Positions 26,477 through 35,608 are shown, numbered from the stretch's first letter. The stretch: DNA of 64,000 nucleotides from Alphaproteobacteria bacterium HGW-Alphaproteobacteria-18 (GCA_002841155.1 PHEH01000008.1:1-64000); one strand, 5' to 3'. Made by a program: numbers and translations. Notes: generated by a model from the letters alone, not told the origin.

Positions 26477-27463
26477 ATGGCGGTATACACGCAAGTTTCT
26501 GATGAGGCGCTCGCAGGCTTCCTCGCCGAGTATGATCTCGGCGAGGCGCTTGCGTTCAAGGGCATTGCCGAGGGCGTCGAGAACTCGAACTATTATCTTG
26601 AGACGCGCAAGGGCCGCTACATCCTCACCCTGTTCGAGAAGCGGGTGAACGCGGCCGACCTGCCCTATTTCATCGGCCTGAAGCAGCATCTGTCCTCAAA
26701 TGGCTTCCCGTGTCCCGAGCCTGTCATGGGGCGGGATGGCGAGGCGCTGCGCACGCTTGAAGGCCGCCCTGCGGTGATCGTTACCTTCCTCGACGGCCTC
26801 TCGCCCCGCCGCCCCAATGCGAAACAATGCCGCTCGCTCGGCGAAGGGCTGGCGCGCATGCATCTGGCGCTCGCCGATTTCAAAGGCCATCGCGAGAATT
26901 CCCTGGGGCCATCTTCCTGGGGCCGCATGTGGGACGGGCGCGGAGCAGACGCGGAAGCCCTCCAGCCCGGCCTCGAAGCGGAGGTGAATGCCTGTTTCGA
27001 GCGACTCAAAGCTGCCCGCGCCTTTTCCGGCCATCTGCCCCGCGGCACCATCCATGCCGATCTCTTCCCCGACAACGCCTTCTTCCTGGGCGACAGCTTC
27101 TCGGGCGCCATCGACTTCTACTTCGCCTGCACCGATGCCCTCGCCTATGACCTAGCCGTCTGCCTCAATTCCTGGGCCTTCGAAGAGGGCAATGCGACCG
27201 ACGCCTCGCGGCTCGAATACAATTTTTCCAAGGGCTCGGCGCTGATCGCAGGCTACCAGTCCGTGCGCCCGCTCGAAGCGGCCGAGCGGGAGGCGCTGCC
27301 CGCCCTCTGTCTCGGCTCGGCGATGCGCTTCTTCCTGACACGCCTTGCCGACTGGTCCTCGACCCCGGCGGGCGCCCTCGTAAAGCCCAAAAACCCTCTT
27401 GAATACGCCGCTCGGCTGGCTTTCCATCGCAAGATCGAAAGCGCCGAAGGCTATGGGGCATGA
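26477..27463 (+). CDS. thrB: homoserine kinase (ThrB2, APH fold)
   Basis: 328 residues. It catalyses ATP-dependent phosphorylation of L-homoserine in threonine synthesis. This is the alphaproteobacterial APH-fold type, not the GHMP type: GVENSNYYLET near residue 35, the Brenner motif HADLFPDNAFF near 193, and the metal-binding IDFYFACTD near 215. The position before rnhA is conserved in alphaproteobacteria. It overlaps the next gene by four bases. Confidence 0.93.
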   Translation: MAVYTQVSDEALAGFLAEYDLGEALAFKGIAEGVENSNYYLETRKGRYILTLFEKRVNAADLPYFIGLKQHLSSNGFPCPEPVMGRDGEALRTLEGRPAVIVTFLDGLSPRRPNAKQCRSLGEGLARMHLALADFKGHRENSLGPSSWGRMWDGRGADAEALQPGLEAEVNACFERLKAARAFSGHLPRGTIHADLFPDNAFFLGDSFSGAIDFYFACTDALAYDLAVCLNSWAFEEGNATDASRLEYNFSKGSALIAGYQSVRPLEAAEREALPALCLGSAMRFFLTRLADWSSTPAGALVKPKNPLEYAARLAFHRKIESAEGYGA

Positions 27464-27993
27464 GCGACAACGCAGGGCCTGAACCACAAGCACCCATCTC
27501 CCCGGCGGCAAACACCCTGCCTGCCTACGCCATGGCGGCCTGTGTCGCGGTTGCAATCATCGGCTTTCTGCTGATGGCGCTCAGCTTCACGCTTATCGGC
27601 CTTGCGGGCCAGGCGCCCGGACTTGCTGTCGGCGCCGGGGATTTCCGGGGCGGCGCGCTGCTGGCGGCCCAGCTTTCGGCGATGAACTTCATCCTGTTCT
27701 TCATCACGGTGCCGTCGGCGGCCCTGGCGCTCGGCCTGTCGATCGGGCGCTTTCCATACCGGGGCATCACAGCGCTGACCCCCTATCTGCGCTGGGGGGC
27801 GATCTGGGGCGGGATACTTGTCGGGGGCACAACCTTCGTCTTCGGCTGGTTTGGCGGCGCCGCCTCAGCGCTCGGCGCGCTGGCCTGCGGCGGGGTCATC
27901 GGCCTCCTCGCCGGCGCTTTCTGCGGCTTTCTCTTCCACGCCATTGTCCAGCCTGCGCGCCAGCTGACGCAAATGGATGTGAGTGTCTTCTAA
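27460..27993 (+). CDS. four-helix membrane protein of unknown function
   Basis: 177 residues, with hydrophobic segments at about 22-48, 62-88, 104-124 and 132-158, and a short acidic N-terminal tail. It is translationally coupled to thrB (ATGA overlap) and 44 bases before rnhA. I do not recognise the family. Confidence 0.75.
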   Translation: MSDNAGPEPQAPISPAANTLPAYAMAACVAVAIIGFLLMALSFTLIGLAGQAPGLAVGAGDFRGGALLAAQLSAMNFILFFITVPSAALALGLSIGRFPYRGITALTPYLRWGAIWGGILVGGTTFVFGWFGGAASALGALACGGVIGLLAGAFCGFLFHAIVQPARQLTQMDVSVF

Positions 27994-28037
27994 AGGCCTG
28001 CTTGACGCGGGCGCCAAAGCCCCCCACCCCGCACCCC

Positions 28038-28490
28038 ATGACCGATAAAGACATCATCGAAATCTGGACCGATGGCGCGTGCAGCGGAAATCCCGGCCCC
28101 GGCGGCTGGGGCGCGCTGATCCGCTGGAACGGCCATGAAAAGGAACTCTATGGCGGCGATCCGGCCACGACCAATAACCGGATGGAAATGACCGCCGTGA
28201 TCGAGGCGCTGAATGCCCTCAACCGCCCGTCAAAGATCACGCTGAATGTGGACTCCACCTATGTGAAGGACGGCCTGACCAAATGGATCAAGGGCTGGAA
28301 GCGCAATGGCTGGAAAACCGCCGACAAGAAACCTGTGAAAAACCAGGAACTCTGGATGGCGATGGAAGAGGCGTGCAAGCGCCATGACATCACCTGGGTC
28401 TGGGTCAAAGGCCACGCCGGCGACGAAGGCAACGAACGCGCCGACGGCCTCGCCCGCAAAGGGACCGAGGAAGCCCGCGGGCGGAAATAG
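28038..28490 (+). CDS. rnhA: ribonuclease HI
   Basis: 150 residues, the standard length. It degrades RNA in RNA-DNA hybrids. The DEDD active site is complete: Asp12 ([16 protein letters not shown]), Glu50 (NNRMEM), Asp72 (VDSTYV) and Asp136 (ERADGLAR), with the assisting His126 ([10 protein letters not shown]). The start at 28038 opens the conserved N-terminus. Part of the thrB-membrane protein-rnhA series. Confidence 0.97.
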   Translation: MTDKDIIEIWTDGACSGNPGPGGWGALIRWNGHEKELYGGDPATTNNRMEMTAVIEALNALNRPSKITLNVDSTYVKDGLTKWIKGWKRNGWKTADKKPVKNQELWMAMEEACKRHDITWVWVKGHAGDEGNERADGLARKGTEEARGRK

Positions 28491-28500
28491 AGGCCCGGTC

Positions 28501-28914
28501 TCAGGCCTCTTCCTTCCGGGCCTCCCAGGTCTCTGCGATGCGCGGCAGGTTCAACTCGATCCAGTCGGCCAGATCCCGCACGCGCGCCCCGACCTCTTCG
28601 CCCAGGGGCGTGAGACTGTACTCCACATGCGGGGGCACAACGGGATAGGAAACGCGGCTCACAAACCCGTCCTGCTCCAGCCATTGCAGCGTCTGCGCCA
28701 GCATCCGCTCGCTGACGCCGCCGATCTTGCGGCGCAATTCGCTGAACCGGTGCGTGCCCGTCATCAAGGCCACCAACACCAGAACACCCCAGCGGCTGGT
28801 GACATGCTTGAGCACCTCCCGCGACGGGCAGGCCTCAGCAAACAACTCGCCGCGCGCCATCGCCTCGGAGATGGACAAGCGCGCGCCGGTATCCTTCTTT
28901 TCAGCCATTTTCAT
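28501..28914 (-). CDS. HxlR-family transcriptional regulator (QorR/YtfH-like)
   Basis: 137 residues with a winged helix-turn-helix of the HxlR type: CPSREVLKHVTSRWGVLVLVAL, then RFSELRRKIGGVSERMLAQTL and VEYSLTPLGEEV. One Cys (Cys29) sits just before the DNA-binding domain, where redox-sensing HxlR proteins such as YodB and QorR carry their sensor Cys. It is divergent from the qorB-like gene, the same arrangement as E. coli ytfH-ytfG. It probably represses both genes and responds to quinones or electrophiles. Confidence 0.9.
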   Translation of the reverse strand: MKMAEKKDTGARLSISEAMARGELFAEACPSREVLKHVTSRWGVLVLVALMTGTHRFSELRRKIGGVSERMLAQTLQWLEQDGFVSRVSYPVVPPHVEYSLTPLGEEVGARVRDLADWIELNLPRIAETWEARKEEA

Positions 28915-28948
28915 ACTTACCTAAATGTGCGTACTTACTAAAAGTAAG
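28914..28948. promoter_or_regulatory. candidate HxlR operator in the divergent promoter
   Basis: TACTTAC occurs at 28914-28920 and again at 28932-28938, 18 bases on, and the second copy starts an inverted repeat CTTACT-AA-AAGTAAG (28933-28948). Such TTAC/GTAA dyads are typical HxlR sites and lie in the 83-base gap between the regulator and the qorB-like gene. Confidence 0.6.
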
Positions 28949-28997
28949 CTTAAGCCATAAATGGGGTGTCTCTGGCAAGTCGCAAAGGAGACAGACC

Positions 28998-29843
28998 ATG
29001 ATTGCCATTACAGGAGCCACCGGCCAGCTAGGCCGTCTTGCGGTTGCCGCGCTGAAACGGCGCGTGCCGCCCGATCAGCTGGCCGGGCTCGTCCGCAACC
29101 CTGAAAAAGCCGCCGATCTGGGCATTGCGGCGCGCGCCGCTGACTATGCCCTCGCCGAAACCCTGGATGCAGCCCTCAAAGGCGTCGACACGCTGCTGCT
29201 CATCTCTTCAAGCGAAATCGGGAGCCGCGCCGCGCAGCATCGCAATGTCATAGAAGCCGCCCAGCGCGCCGGTGTGACTCTGATCGCCTATACGAGCGTG
29301 CTGCACGCAGACAGATCTCCCCTCAGCCTTGCCGAGGAACATCGCCAAACTGAAGCCATGATCAAGGCATCGGGTATCCCTTACGTGATCCTGCGCAATG
29401 GCTGGTATACGGAGAATTACACAGGGTCGATCCCAGGCGCGCTGGCAGGCGGCGCTTTCATCGGAAGCGCAGGGGACGGAAAGATATCCACAGCCACCCG
29501 GGCTGACTATGCCGAGGCGGCGGCCGTCGTGCTGACCACGGAGGGCCATGCAGGCAAGACCTATGAGCTTGCAGGCGACATGGCCTATACGCTGAGCGAT
29601 CTTGCCGCCGAAATCTCACGCCAGTCCGGCCAGGAAATCCCGTATAAAAACCTGCCGGAAGCAGAATATGCCCGCCTGCTTGCCGGCTTCGGCCTGCCGG
29701 AAGGACTCGCGAACGGGCTGGCCGCGTGGGATGTCGACGCCTCCAACGGCGCACTCTTTGATGACAGTCGCCAACTCAGCAGGCTGATTGGCCGGCCGAC
29801 CACGCCGCTCGCCGAAGCTGTGACCGCTGCGCTGAAAAGCTGA
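28998..29843 (+). CDS. qorB: NAD(P)H quinone reductase-like SDR (QorB/NmrA type)
   Basis: 281 residues of the atypical SDR/NmrA family. The nucleotide motif is ITGATGQLGRLAV at the N-terminus; YTSVLHAD (about 98) and LRNGWYTENY (about 132) match the QorB/YtfG active-site surroundings. QorB reduces quinones with NADPH. The pairing with an adjacent divergent HxlR regulator supports this reading. AAAGGAGACAG precedes the ATG. A bidirectional terminator separates it from ctrA. Confidence 0.88.
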   Translation: MIAITGATGQLGRLAVAALKRRVPPDQLAGLVRNPEKAADLGIAARAADYALAETLDAALKGVDTLLLISSSEIGSRAAQHRNVIEAAQRAGVTLIAYTSVLHADRSPLSLAEEHRQTEAMIKASGIPYVILRNGWYTENYTGSIPGALAGGAFIGSAGDGKISTATRADYAEAAAVVLTTEGHAGKTYELAGDMAYTLSDLAAEISRQSGQEIPYKNLPEAEYARLLAGFGLPEGLANGLAAWDVDASNGALFDDSRQLSRLIGRPTTPLAEAVTAALKS

Positions 29844-29858
29844 GATTACAAACGAAAA

Positions 29859-29885
29859 TGCCCGGAGAGCTGAACTCTCCGGGCA
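29859..29885. terminator. bidirectional terminator between qorB and ctrA
   Basis: An 11-bp perfect stem TGCCCGGAGAG / CTCTCCGGGCA (29859-29869 with 29875-29885), followed by TAATTT on the plus strand and preceded by an AAAA run that gives a T-tract on the minus strand. Confidence 0.85.
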
Positions 29886-29910
29886 TAATTTCTCAGAGGT
29901 CTCAAGAAGC

Positions 29911-30624
29911 TCAGGCGGCTTCTTCAACCTCGTTTGCCTTCTGGCTCGGCCGCGGGTCGCGCAGCACGTAGCCACGTCCCCAGACGGTTTCGATATAGTG
30001 GTTTCCACCGGTCGCCTGCTGCAGTTTTTTGCGCAGCTTACAGATGAAGACGTCGATGATCTTCAGCTCGGGTTCGTCAAGACCGCCATAAAGGTGGTTG
30101 AGGAACATTTCCTTGGTAAGGGTCGTGCCCTTGCGCAGGGAAAGGAGCTCGAACATGGCGTATTCTTTGCCGGTCAGGTGGACACGTTCGCCGTCCACTT
30201 CGACCGTTTTGGCGTCGAGGTTTACCAGGATGTCGCCGGTGCGGATGACGCTTTCGGCATGGCCTTTGGAGCGGCGCACGATGGCGGTGATCCGGGCGAT
30301 CAGCTCGTCCTTGTTGAACGGCTTGGTGAGGTAATCGTCGGCTCCATAGCCGAGCGTTTTCACCTTCGCTTCAATGTCCGGATTGCCCGAGAGGATCATC
30401 ACAGGGGTGTTCACGCGGCTCATCCGGAGCTGCTTGAGCACCTCAAAGCCAGTGATGTCCGGCAAGGACAGATCCAGGAGGATCATGTCGAATTCGTAGA
30501 CTTTGCCGATATCAACGCCGTCTTCCCCGAGGTCGGTGAGGTAAACGTTGAAGCCAGCGGCTTTGAGCATCAGCTCGATTGAGCGGGCCAGTGCCCGGTC
30601 ATCTTCAATTAGCAGGACGCGCAT
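29911..30624 (-). CDS. ctrA: cell-cycle response regulator CtrA
   Basis: 237 residues, an OmpR-type response regulator. The receiver has the acidic pair ED near residue 7, the phosphoacceptor Asp51 ([10 protein letters not shown]) and Lys near 104 (TKPFNKDE). The winged-helix DNA-binding domain (about 125-225: [33 protein letters not shown]) is nearly that of Caulobacter CtrA, which binds TTAA-N7-TTAA and controls replication start, division and flagellar genes. The C-terminus ends in VEEAA; Caulobacter CtrA ends in Ala-Ala, needed for ClpXP proteolysis, so this feature is kept. The upstream region has GANTC and TTAA sites. Confidence 0.97.
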   Translation of the reverse strand: MRVLLIEDDRALARSIELMLKAAGFNVYLTDLGEDGVDIGKVYEFDMILLDLSLPDITGFEVLKQLRMSRVNTPVMILSGNPDIEAKVKTLGYGADDYLTKPFNKDELIARITAIVRRSKGHAESVIRTGDILVNLDAKTVEVDGERVHLTGKEYAMFELLSLRKGTTLTKEMFLNHLYGGLDEPELKIIDVFICKLRKKLQQATGGNHYIETVWGRGYVLRDPRPSQKANEVEEAA

Positions 30625-30758
30625 CGCTCGTCTCCCGAATCATCTTAAGGTCAGTCGTAGCTGTTTTGGTTAACATTGTGAATCCTAACGTACCTTTATT
30701 AACAGGTATTAAAAAAGCGTTGGAACACAGACGAAATGATTCACTTTCTCTGAACGGA
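30625..30758 (-). promoter_or_regulatory. ctrA: ctrA upstream region with GANTC and TTAA sites
   Basis: In the 134 bases between flhG and ctrA there are three GANTC sequences (30637-30641, 30680-30684, 30738-30742), the target of the CcrM methyltransferase. There is also a minus-strand half-site GTTAACCAAA (30665-30674) and a TTAA-N6-TTAA pair (30699-30712), one base short of the CtrA consensus spacing. This mirrors the Caulobacter ctrA promoter, which responds to methylation state and to CtrA itself. Confidence 0.65.
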
Positions 30759-31595
30759 TCAGTTGCCAAGTTCTGCTGAGGCCTGCCCCATCATCACCTG
30801 AGCCACCGCGATGACATCCTGCACAGGCTGGGCCTGTGGATCGATGGACATGAGCGTCTTCTGGCACCGGATGGCGTCGCGAACCTTGGGGTCGCGCATG
30901 ACCGTTCCAGCAAGCCGTGGGCGGAACCCCAGAAAAGTCTGACAGGCCCGCGCAATGGCTTCATAGGTGCGCTGGCCTGCAGCGCGCGTATCGGCCTGGT
31001 TGATGCAGATCAGCGGCTCAACCGATGGCGCGTAGCCGCGCAGCACCTTGATGAAGGCATAAGCGTCCGTCATTGAGGACGGGTCATCGGTAATCACGAT
31101 CAGCGCCTTGTCGCCGGAACGGGCAAGACGCATGCAATTGGCTTCGATTCCCGCGCCAAGATCAATCACGACATGATCATACTGAAGGGCAAGCGCCGAA
31201 AGACCCGCCGCAAGGCGCGCCACTTCTTCCGTAGGCATCTCAGCCAGAGCGCCGGAACCGGACCGGCCCGGCAGCACATCGAAACCGCCATGACCCGCGC
31301 CGCCATCCACAGGCGTCACGGCGTCTTCAAGCTCAACCCAACCAGCCACAACGGCCGCAAGATCGGTCTCCGGCGCAATACCGAGCTGAACGTCGACATT
31401 GGCCAGGCCAAGGTCGCCGTCCACCAGCAGCACGCGGCGGCCAGCCTGCGCCAGCGAGGAGGCCAGCGAGATGGAAACGAATGTCTTTCCGACGCCGCCC
31501 TTGCCACTGGCAACGGTGATGACGGATGCCGGCGTTACCCGCGGAGGCGGACGAACGGGGGGACGGTCTTGCGATCTGCGAAGGGCAAAGCTCAT
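30759..31595 (-). CDS. flhG: FlhG/FleN-type MinD-like ATPase
   Basis: 278 residues. The deviant Walker A is intact (ASGKGGVGKTFVSISLA), with the switch segments DGDLGLANVDVQLG and VIDLGAGIEANCM. FlhG sets flagellar number and opposes FlhF at the cell pole. The start at 31595 is the first ATG after flhF, 4 bases beyond its stop, with an AGAGGAG leader; a TTG at 31622 in frame would overlap flhF. The pairing with flhF makes the assignment firm. No other flagellar genes are in the window. Confidence 0.92.
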   Translation of the reverse strand: MSFALRRSQDRPPVRPPPRVTPASVITVASGKGGVGKTFVSISLASSLAQAGRRVLLVDGDLGLANVDVQLGIAPETDLAAVVAGWVELEDAVTPVDGGAGHGGFDVLPGRSGSGALAEMPTEEVARLAAGLSALALQYDHVVIDLGAGIEANCMRLARSGDKALIVITDDPSSMTDAYAFIKVLRGYAPSVEPLICINQADTRAAGQRTYEAIARACQTFLGFRPRLAGTVMRDPKVRDAIRCQKTLMSIDPQAQPVQDVIAVAQVMMGQASAELGN

Positions 31596-31599
31596 GGGA

Positions 31600-32610
31600 T
31601 CATGCAGCTCCTCTGAGGGCAATCACGTCGCAGCGAGCGTCTTCCATGAGAAGCGCGGCGAGGCGTGAAGGGGCGGCAGGCACGAGGCCTCCACCAATGA
31701 ACGGTGTGATCGCAAGGTGCGAGAAAGCGATGCCGGAAGATGCCAGGGCCGCGATGGCTCCGCCGCGGCGGCGCACGACATCAAGCTTGGTCAGGATCGC
31801 GCGACGCACGCCAGCGCGGTGGAAGGCGCGGGCAGCCTCGGCAAGATCGTCCGGGTGCCCCTCAGCGGAAAGCACAAGCACAGGCTCTGCGCGGATCGCA
31901 GCAACGAGGTCTCCCAGGCTGGCCAGATCATCGCCTTCGAACGGGTTGATCGCGGGAAGGTCAATCACGCAGCGGCGGCTTTCATTGCGCAGCGCGCGCA
32001 GCTGGCTGAACAACGCGTCCGGGGTTTCGGCCACCCGGATCTGGTCACGCTCGCGCTCCAGATAGGCGGCGAGCTGTTCCCCGCCAGCAGATCCATCCAG
32101 ATCGGCTGCGAGCGGCGTAATCTCGGCCCGCGCCACAGAAGCGCGGCGGGTGAGTTTTGCGGCTGTGGATGTGCGGCCTGCGCCGGGCGGGCCGACCAGG
32201 AGAATGTCACGATCAAGGCGCGCCGGGATCGGGTCACACGTGACAATACGTGAGAGCCCCTCCGCCATTGCCTCTTCGGGTGTGGAAAACTCGCCGGGAC
32301 GGCGGCCAGCGCCTTCGCCCGCAACCCGCTCAGCAAAACGCTGGGGCGCGCCGTGCCAGAGCAGCGCGTCGCGCACCCGCGCAAAGGCCGGATTATCGGC
32401 GCCGCGTCCGTGGCCAAGGTTACGCGCCTCGCGCAGGAAGAAGGGTTCGTTGCCTGTGGCAGCTGCGCCCGAGCGATCCGTCGCGGCGCGCACTTCAACG
32501 CCGCCATCAACCTCGCGTTCGGACAGGATGACCGCATCCGCACCCATTTCCGCAAAGATCATCGCCTTGGCAGCTTCCATCGATTCTGCGGCGAACATCT
32601 TCATGCGCAT
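31600..32610 (-). CDS. flhF: FlhF-like SRP-GTPase homologue with degenerate nucleotide site
   Basis: 336 residues. The N-terminus matches FlhF closely (MRMKMFAAESMEAAKAMI, GADAVILSERE), followed by an Arg/Gly-rich linker and an NG-type domain. In the Walker A GPPGAGRTS (140-148) Arg146 replaces the invariant Lys; the DTYR block is replaced by DLDGSAGGEQL, and DTAGR by DLPAINPFEG. TKLD is kept. It may therefore bind GTP weakly or not at all. FlhF positions the flagellum and recruits FliF. It forms a two-gene unit with flhG. Confidence 0.88.
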   Translation of the reverse strand: MRMKMFAAESMEAAKAMIFAEMGADAVILSEREVDGGVEVRAATDRSGAAATGNEPFFLREARNLGHGRGADNPAFARVRDALLWHGAPQRFAERVAGEGAGRRPGEFSTPEEAMAEGLSRIVTCDPIPARLDRDILLVGPPGAGRTSTAAKLTRRASVARAEITPLAADLDGSAGGEQLAAYLERERDQIRVAETPDALFSQLRALRNESRRCVIDLPAINPFEGDDLASLGDLVAAIRAEPVLVLSAEGHPDDLAEAARAFHRAGVRRAILTKLDVVRRRGGAIAALASSGIAFSHLAITPFIGGGLVPAAPSRLAALLMEDARCDVIALRGAA

Positions 32611-32653
32611 GGGCGTCGTGTCCTCGGTCTACGCTATGCGGCAGGAATGTGAG

Positions 32654-32836
32654 TGATTCTCAGGGACGCCGCTGAACTCGATCTGATCAAGCCTCCCAAA
32701 GGTTAATTTTTTCCGAAACCGCGTTAGGGTTTACAGGAAATTCAGGAAACAGATGCAGTTGTAATGAAGTCCGGATCGAGCTGGCCAAGACGGCGCCGCG
32801 CCCTATCCTGTCGGCAACAAGGATCAGGGAAACACC
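32654..32836. other. 183-base divergent intergenic region upstream of flhF
   Basis: No credible frame. It contains a plus-strand TTAATTTTTTCC and GTTAGGGTTTAC (32701-32733), which read on the minus strand toward flhF give AAACCCTAAC and a terminal GGAAAAAATTAACC. The promoters for flhF and the small membrane protein at 32837 should lie here. No regulator site is clear enough to name. Confidence 0.5.
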
Positions 32837-33238
32837 ATGCCACTGACAGAAACCCTTGCGATTATAGGGCTTGCCTTCGGCGGCGCGCTGGGCTTCGGCG
32901 CCCTGATTGCCCCGGAATGGGCCTCCGGCGTCGTCCGGCTGAAGGCCGACCCGGCAAAAGGCGGGGGTTATTCGGAATTCCGCGCCACTTATGGCGGCCT
33001 GCTGCTGATGGTTCACGGCGCCGCGCTCATTATCGTCCTGATAACCCCGCCTGCCGGCTCGGCCTTGGCAGTCCTGCCGATCGCAGCCGGGTGGTTTGGC
33101 GCCGCCATCGGGCGCGCCGTGGCGCTGATCTTTGACCGCGCGAAACTGGGGGATATGCGGATAATTCCGATCTGGATGGCAATCGAGGTGGCGCTCGGCC
33201 TTGCTATTGGGGCGCCAGTCCTGCAATTCCTCGGCTGA
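32837..33238 (+). CDS. small membrane protein, DUF4345-like
   Basis: 133 residues with four hydrophobic segments. The central FRATYGGLLLMVHGAALI block is like the RAxYGG segment of DUF4345 proteins, so that assignment is tentative. A GGATCAGGGAA leader precedes the ATG. It ends 18 bases before the pseudouridine synthase gene, so the two may be co-transcribed. Confidence 0.7.
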   Translation: MPLTETLAIIGLAFGGALGFGALIAPEWASGVVRLKADPAKGGGYSEFRATYGGLLLMVHGAALIIVLITPPAGSALAVLPIAAGWFGAAIGRAVALIFDRAKLGDMRIIPIWMAIEVALGLAIGAPVLQFLG

Positions 33239-33256
33239 AACCAGTTACAGAAAGAC

Positions 33257-34177
33257 ATGACCATGACGGAGCGTCGCGAGACGGCCCGCCCGGCCCGGAA
33301 ACCTTCCGGTCCGAAACGGCCTGCCCAGAAAAGCAAATCGACCGCCACCCCGACCGACTGGAGCGAGGGCGAGCGGATTGCCAAATACCTCGCCCGGGCC
33401 GGCGTTGCCTCCCGCCGCGAGGTCGAGCGTCTGATCGAGGCGGGCGAAGTGACCGTAAATGGCCAGAAACTGTCGTCGCCGGCCTTCAAGGTGACCGGCC
33501 GCGAAGTCATCAAGGTTGGCCGCAAGATCATCAAGGCGCCCGATGCCAGCCGTCTCTGGCGCTACCACAAACCCTCCGGCCTCATTACCACCACCAATGA
33601 CCCCGCCGGCCGCCGGACGATCTTTGACGAGCTTCCAAAATCCCTGCCCCGCACCGTCACCGTCGGCCGCCTCGACCTGACGACGGAAGGCCTCCTGCTG
33701 CTGACCAATGATGGCGAGCTCGCCCGGTTTCTGGAGCTGCCAAAGTCTGCCCTTGAACGCACCTACCGCGTGCGCGCCAAGGGAACCGTCACCCAGCTCA
33801 AGATCGACGAGCTCGCCAGCGGGATCACGGTCGAAGGCGTGAAGTATCAACCCATCAAGGCGATCTTCGACCGGGAAATGGGCGCCAATTCCTGGCTGAC
33901 CGTGACCCTGACCGAGGGCAAGAACCGCGAAGTGCGCAAAGCGCTGGAATCGGTCGGGCTCACCGTCAACCGCCTGATCCGTGTCAGCTATGGCCCGTTC
34001 CTGCTCGCCGACCTCAAGCCCGGCCAGGTGGATGAAGTACCATCAGACCTGCTGGAAACAGCGCTCGCCCTCCTGGGACATGAGGTCGATACAGCGCCTG
34101 AGAAGGCCGTCCCTGCCGCGAAGTCACGCCTTGGCAGGCAGGGGCCTTCGGCTAGAGTGAAGGGGAAGCGGCCGTAG
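33257..34177 (+). CDS. rluB: RluB/RsuA-family pseudouridine synthase
   Basis: 306 residues. A basic N-terminal tail is followed by an S4 RNA-binding domain (RIAKYLARAGVASRREVERLI) and the catalytic domain with GRLDLTTEGLLLLTNDGEL, whose Asp is the catalytic residue. GKNREVRKAL and the C-terminal basic tail are also typical. The family modifies 23S rRNA (RluB, U2605) or 16S rRNA (RsuA); length and the N-terminal extension favour RluB. Symbol by family. Confidence 0.9.
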   Translation: MTMTERRETARPARKPSGPKRPAQKSKSTATPTDWSEGERIAKYLARAGVASRREVERLIEAGEVTVNGQKLSSPAFKVTGREVIKVGRKIIKAPDASRLWRYHKPSGLITTTNDPAGRRTIFDELPKSLPRTVTVGRLDLTTEGLLLLTNDGELARFLELPKSALERTYRVRAKGTVTQLKIDELASGITVEGVKYQPIKAIFDREMGANSWLTVTLTEGKNREVRKALESVGLTVNRLIRVSYGPFLLADLKPGQVDEVPSDLLETALALLGHEVDTAPEKAVPAAKSRLGRQGPSARVKGKRP

Positions 34178-34208
34178 ACGCCGCTAACCCTGCTCTGGAG
34201 GATTTCCG

Positions 34209-35546
34209 ATGTCTGATTCAGCTGTGCTGGCGGTTCCGCCAGACACAAAGAAAGATCCTGCGCGCCGCATGAGCGAAGCGGCAGCTGCGACCTGCGATCA
34301 GATCGTGACACCGGCCGTATATGCAGACCAGCCTGTCCTGGACGCGGCTTTCAAACGGCTTCGCGCGGAGGACCCGCTCGCCTGGTGTGAGCCGGAGGGC
34401 TTCCGCCCGTTCTGGGCGGTGACAAAGCATGCCGACATCATGGACGTGTCGCGCCAGAACCAGCTGTTCACGAACGGCCAGCGCGAGATGCTCTCCTATC
34501 ATGAGGCCGAGAAAGGCGTTTACGGCAAGTTCGGCCAGCCTCATCTTCTGAAAACCCTCGTCCAGCTCGACGACCCGCTGCACTTCAAGCTGCGCCATCT
34601 GACCCAGGAATGGTTCATGCCGCAGAATGTGAAAAAGCGCGAAGACGCCGTCCGCGCGATCGCGAAGCAATATGTCGACCGGATGGAAGATCTCGGCGGG
34701 GAGTGCGACTTCCAGCAGGATATTGCGCTCTACTATCCCCTGCGCGTGATCATGCAGATCCTCGGTGTTCCGGAGTCGGATGAACCGATGATGCTGAAAC
34801 TGACGCAGGAGATTTTCGGCGCGCAGGACGAAGACCTGATGCGGGATAAATCGCTCGCCGAAGAGCGCGATGTCGAGAAGGGCCTCGCCTCGATCCAGGC
34901 AACGCTCGCCGAATTCTTCATGTATTTCACCTCGATCACCGCTGACCGGCGCGCGAACCCGAAGGATGACGTCTCCACCGTCATTGCCAACGGCATGGTG
35001 GACGGCGAACCGATCGGGCAGCTCGAAGCGATGAGCTATTACATCATCGTCGCCGCGGCCGGCCATGACACGACCAGCGCCTCGACCGGGGGCGGCGTGC
35101 TCGCCATGCTGCAGAGCCCGTCTGAGCTGAAAAAGATGATGGCTGATCCCAAAGGCCTGTCGCGCACGGCCGTGGATGAAGCCATCCGCTGGACAACGCC
35201 GGTCAAGCATTTCATGCGCACGGCCCAGGAGGATTACACCCTCCGTGGAAAGAAGGTGCTGAAGGGCGAGAGCCTGCTGCTTTGCTACCCCTCCGGCAAC
35301 CGGGACGAAGAGGTCTTCGATGACCCTTACAGCTTCAAGGCCGACCGCTCGCCCAACAAGCTGATCTCCTTTGGCTATGGTGGGCATATGTGCCTTGGCA
35401 TGCACCTCGCCCGCCTCGAAATGCAGGCGATCTATGAGGAGCTGTTTTCCCGCGTGAAATCCATCGAGCTTGCCGGCGAACCGAGCTTCATCAAGGCCAA
35501 TTTCGTCGGCGGACCGAAATCCATCCCGGTGCGGTACAAGTTCTGA
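34209..35546 (+). CDS. cytochrome P450 (first of a pair)
   Basis: 445 residues, soluble bacterial P450. The I-helix oxygen motif is AAAGHDTTSAS (about 285), the K-helix ExxR is EAIR, and the heme-Cys loop is FGYGGHMCLGMHLAR near 395. It hydroxylates a hydrophobic substrate with electrons from an unlinked ferredoxin system; no ferredoxin gene is in the cluster. It starts the series P450-P450-hydratase-DUF2855 on one strand. A GGAGGATTTCCG ribosome site precedes the ATG. Confidence 0.95.
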   Translation: MSDSAVLAVPPDTKKDPARRMSEAAAATCDQIVTPAVYADQPVLDAAFKRLRAEDPLAWCEPEGFRPFWAVTKHADIMDVSRQNQLFTNGQREMLSYHEAEKGVYGKFGQPHLLKTLVQLDDPLHFKLRHLTQEWFMPQNVKKREDAVRAIAKQYVDRMEDLGGECDFQQDIALYYPLRVIMQILGVPESDEPMMLKLTQEIFGAQDEDLMRDKSLAEERDVEKGLASIQATLAEFFMYFTSITADRRANPKDDVSTVIANGMVDGEPIGQLEAMSYYIIVAAAGHDTTSASTGGGVLAMLQSPSELKKMMADPKGLSRTAVDEAIRWTTPVKHFMRTAQEDYTLRGKKVLKGESLLLCYPSGNRDEEVFDDPYSFKADRSPNKLISFGYGGHMCLGMHLARLEMQAIYEELFSRVKSIELAGEPSFIKANFVGGPKSIPVRYKF

Positions 35547-35608
35547 TATCCGGAGCGCTCCTGAAGCGCCCCGCCTGCACTCTCGAACAGTTATAGTGAG
35601 CCACGCCC

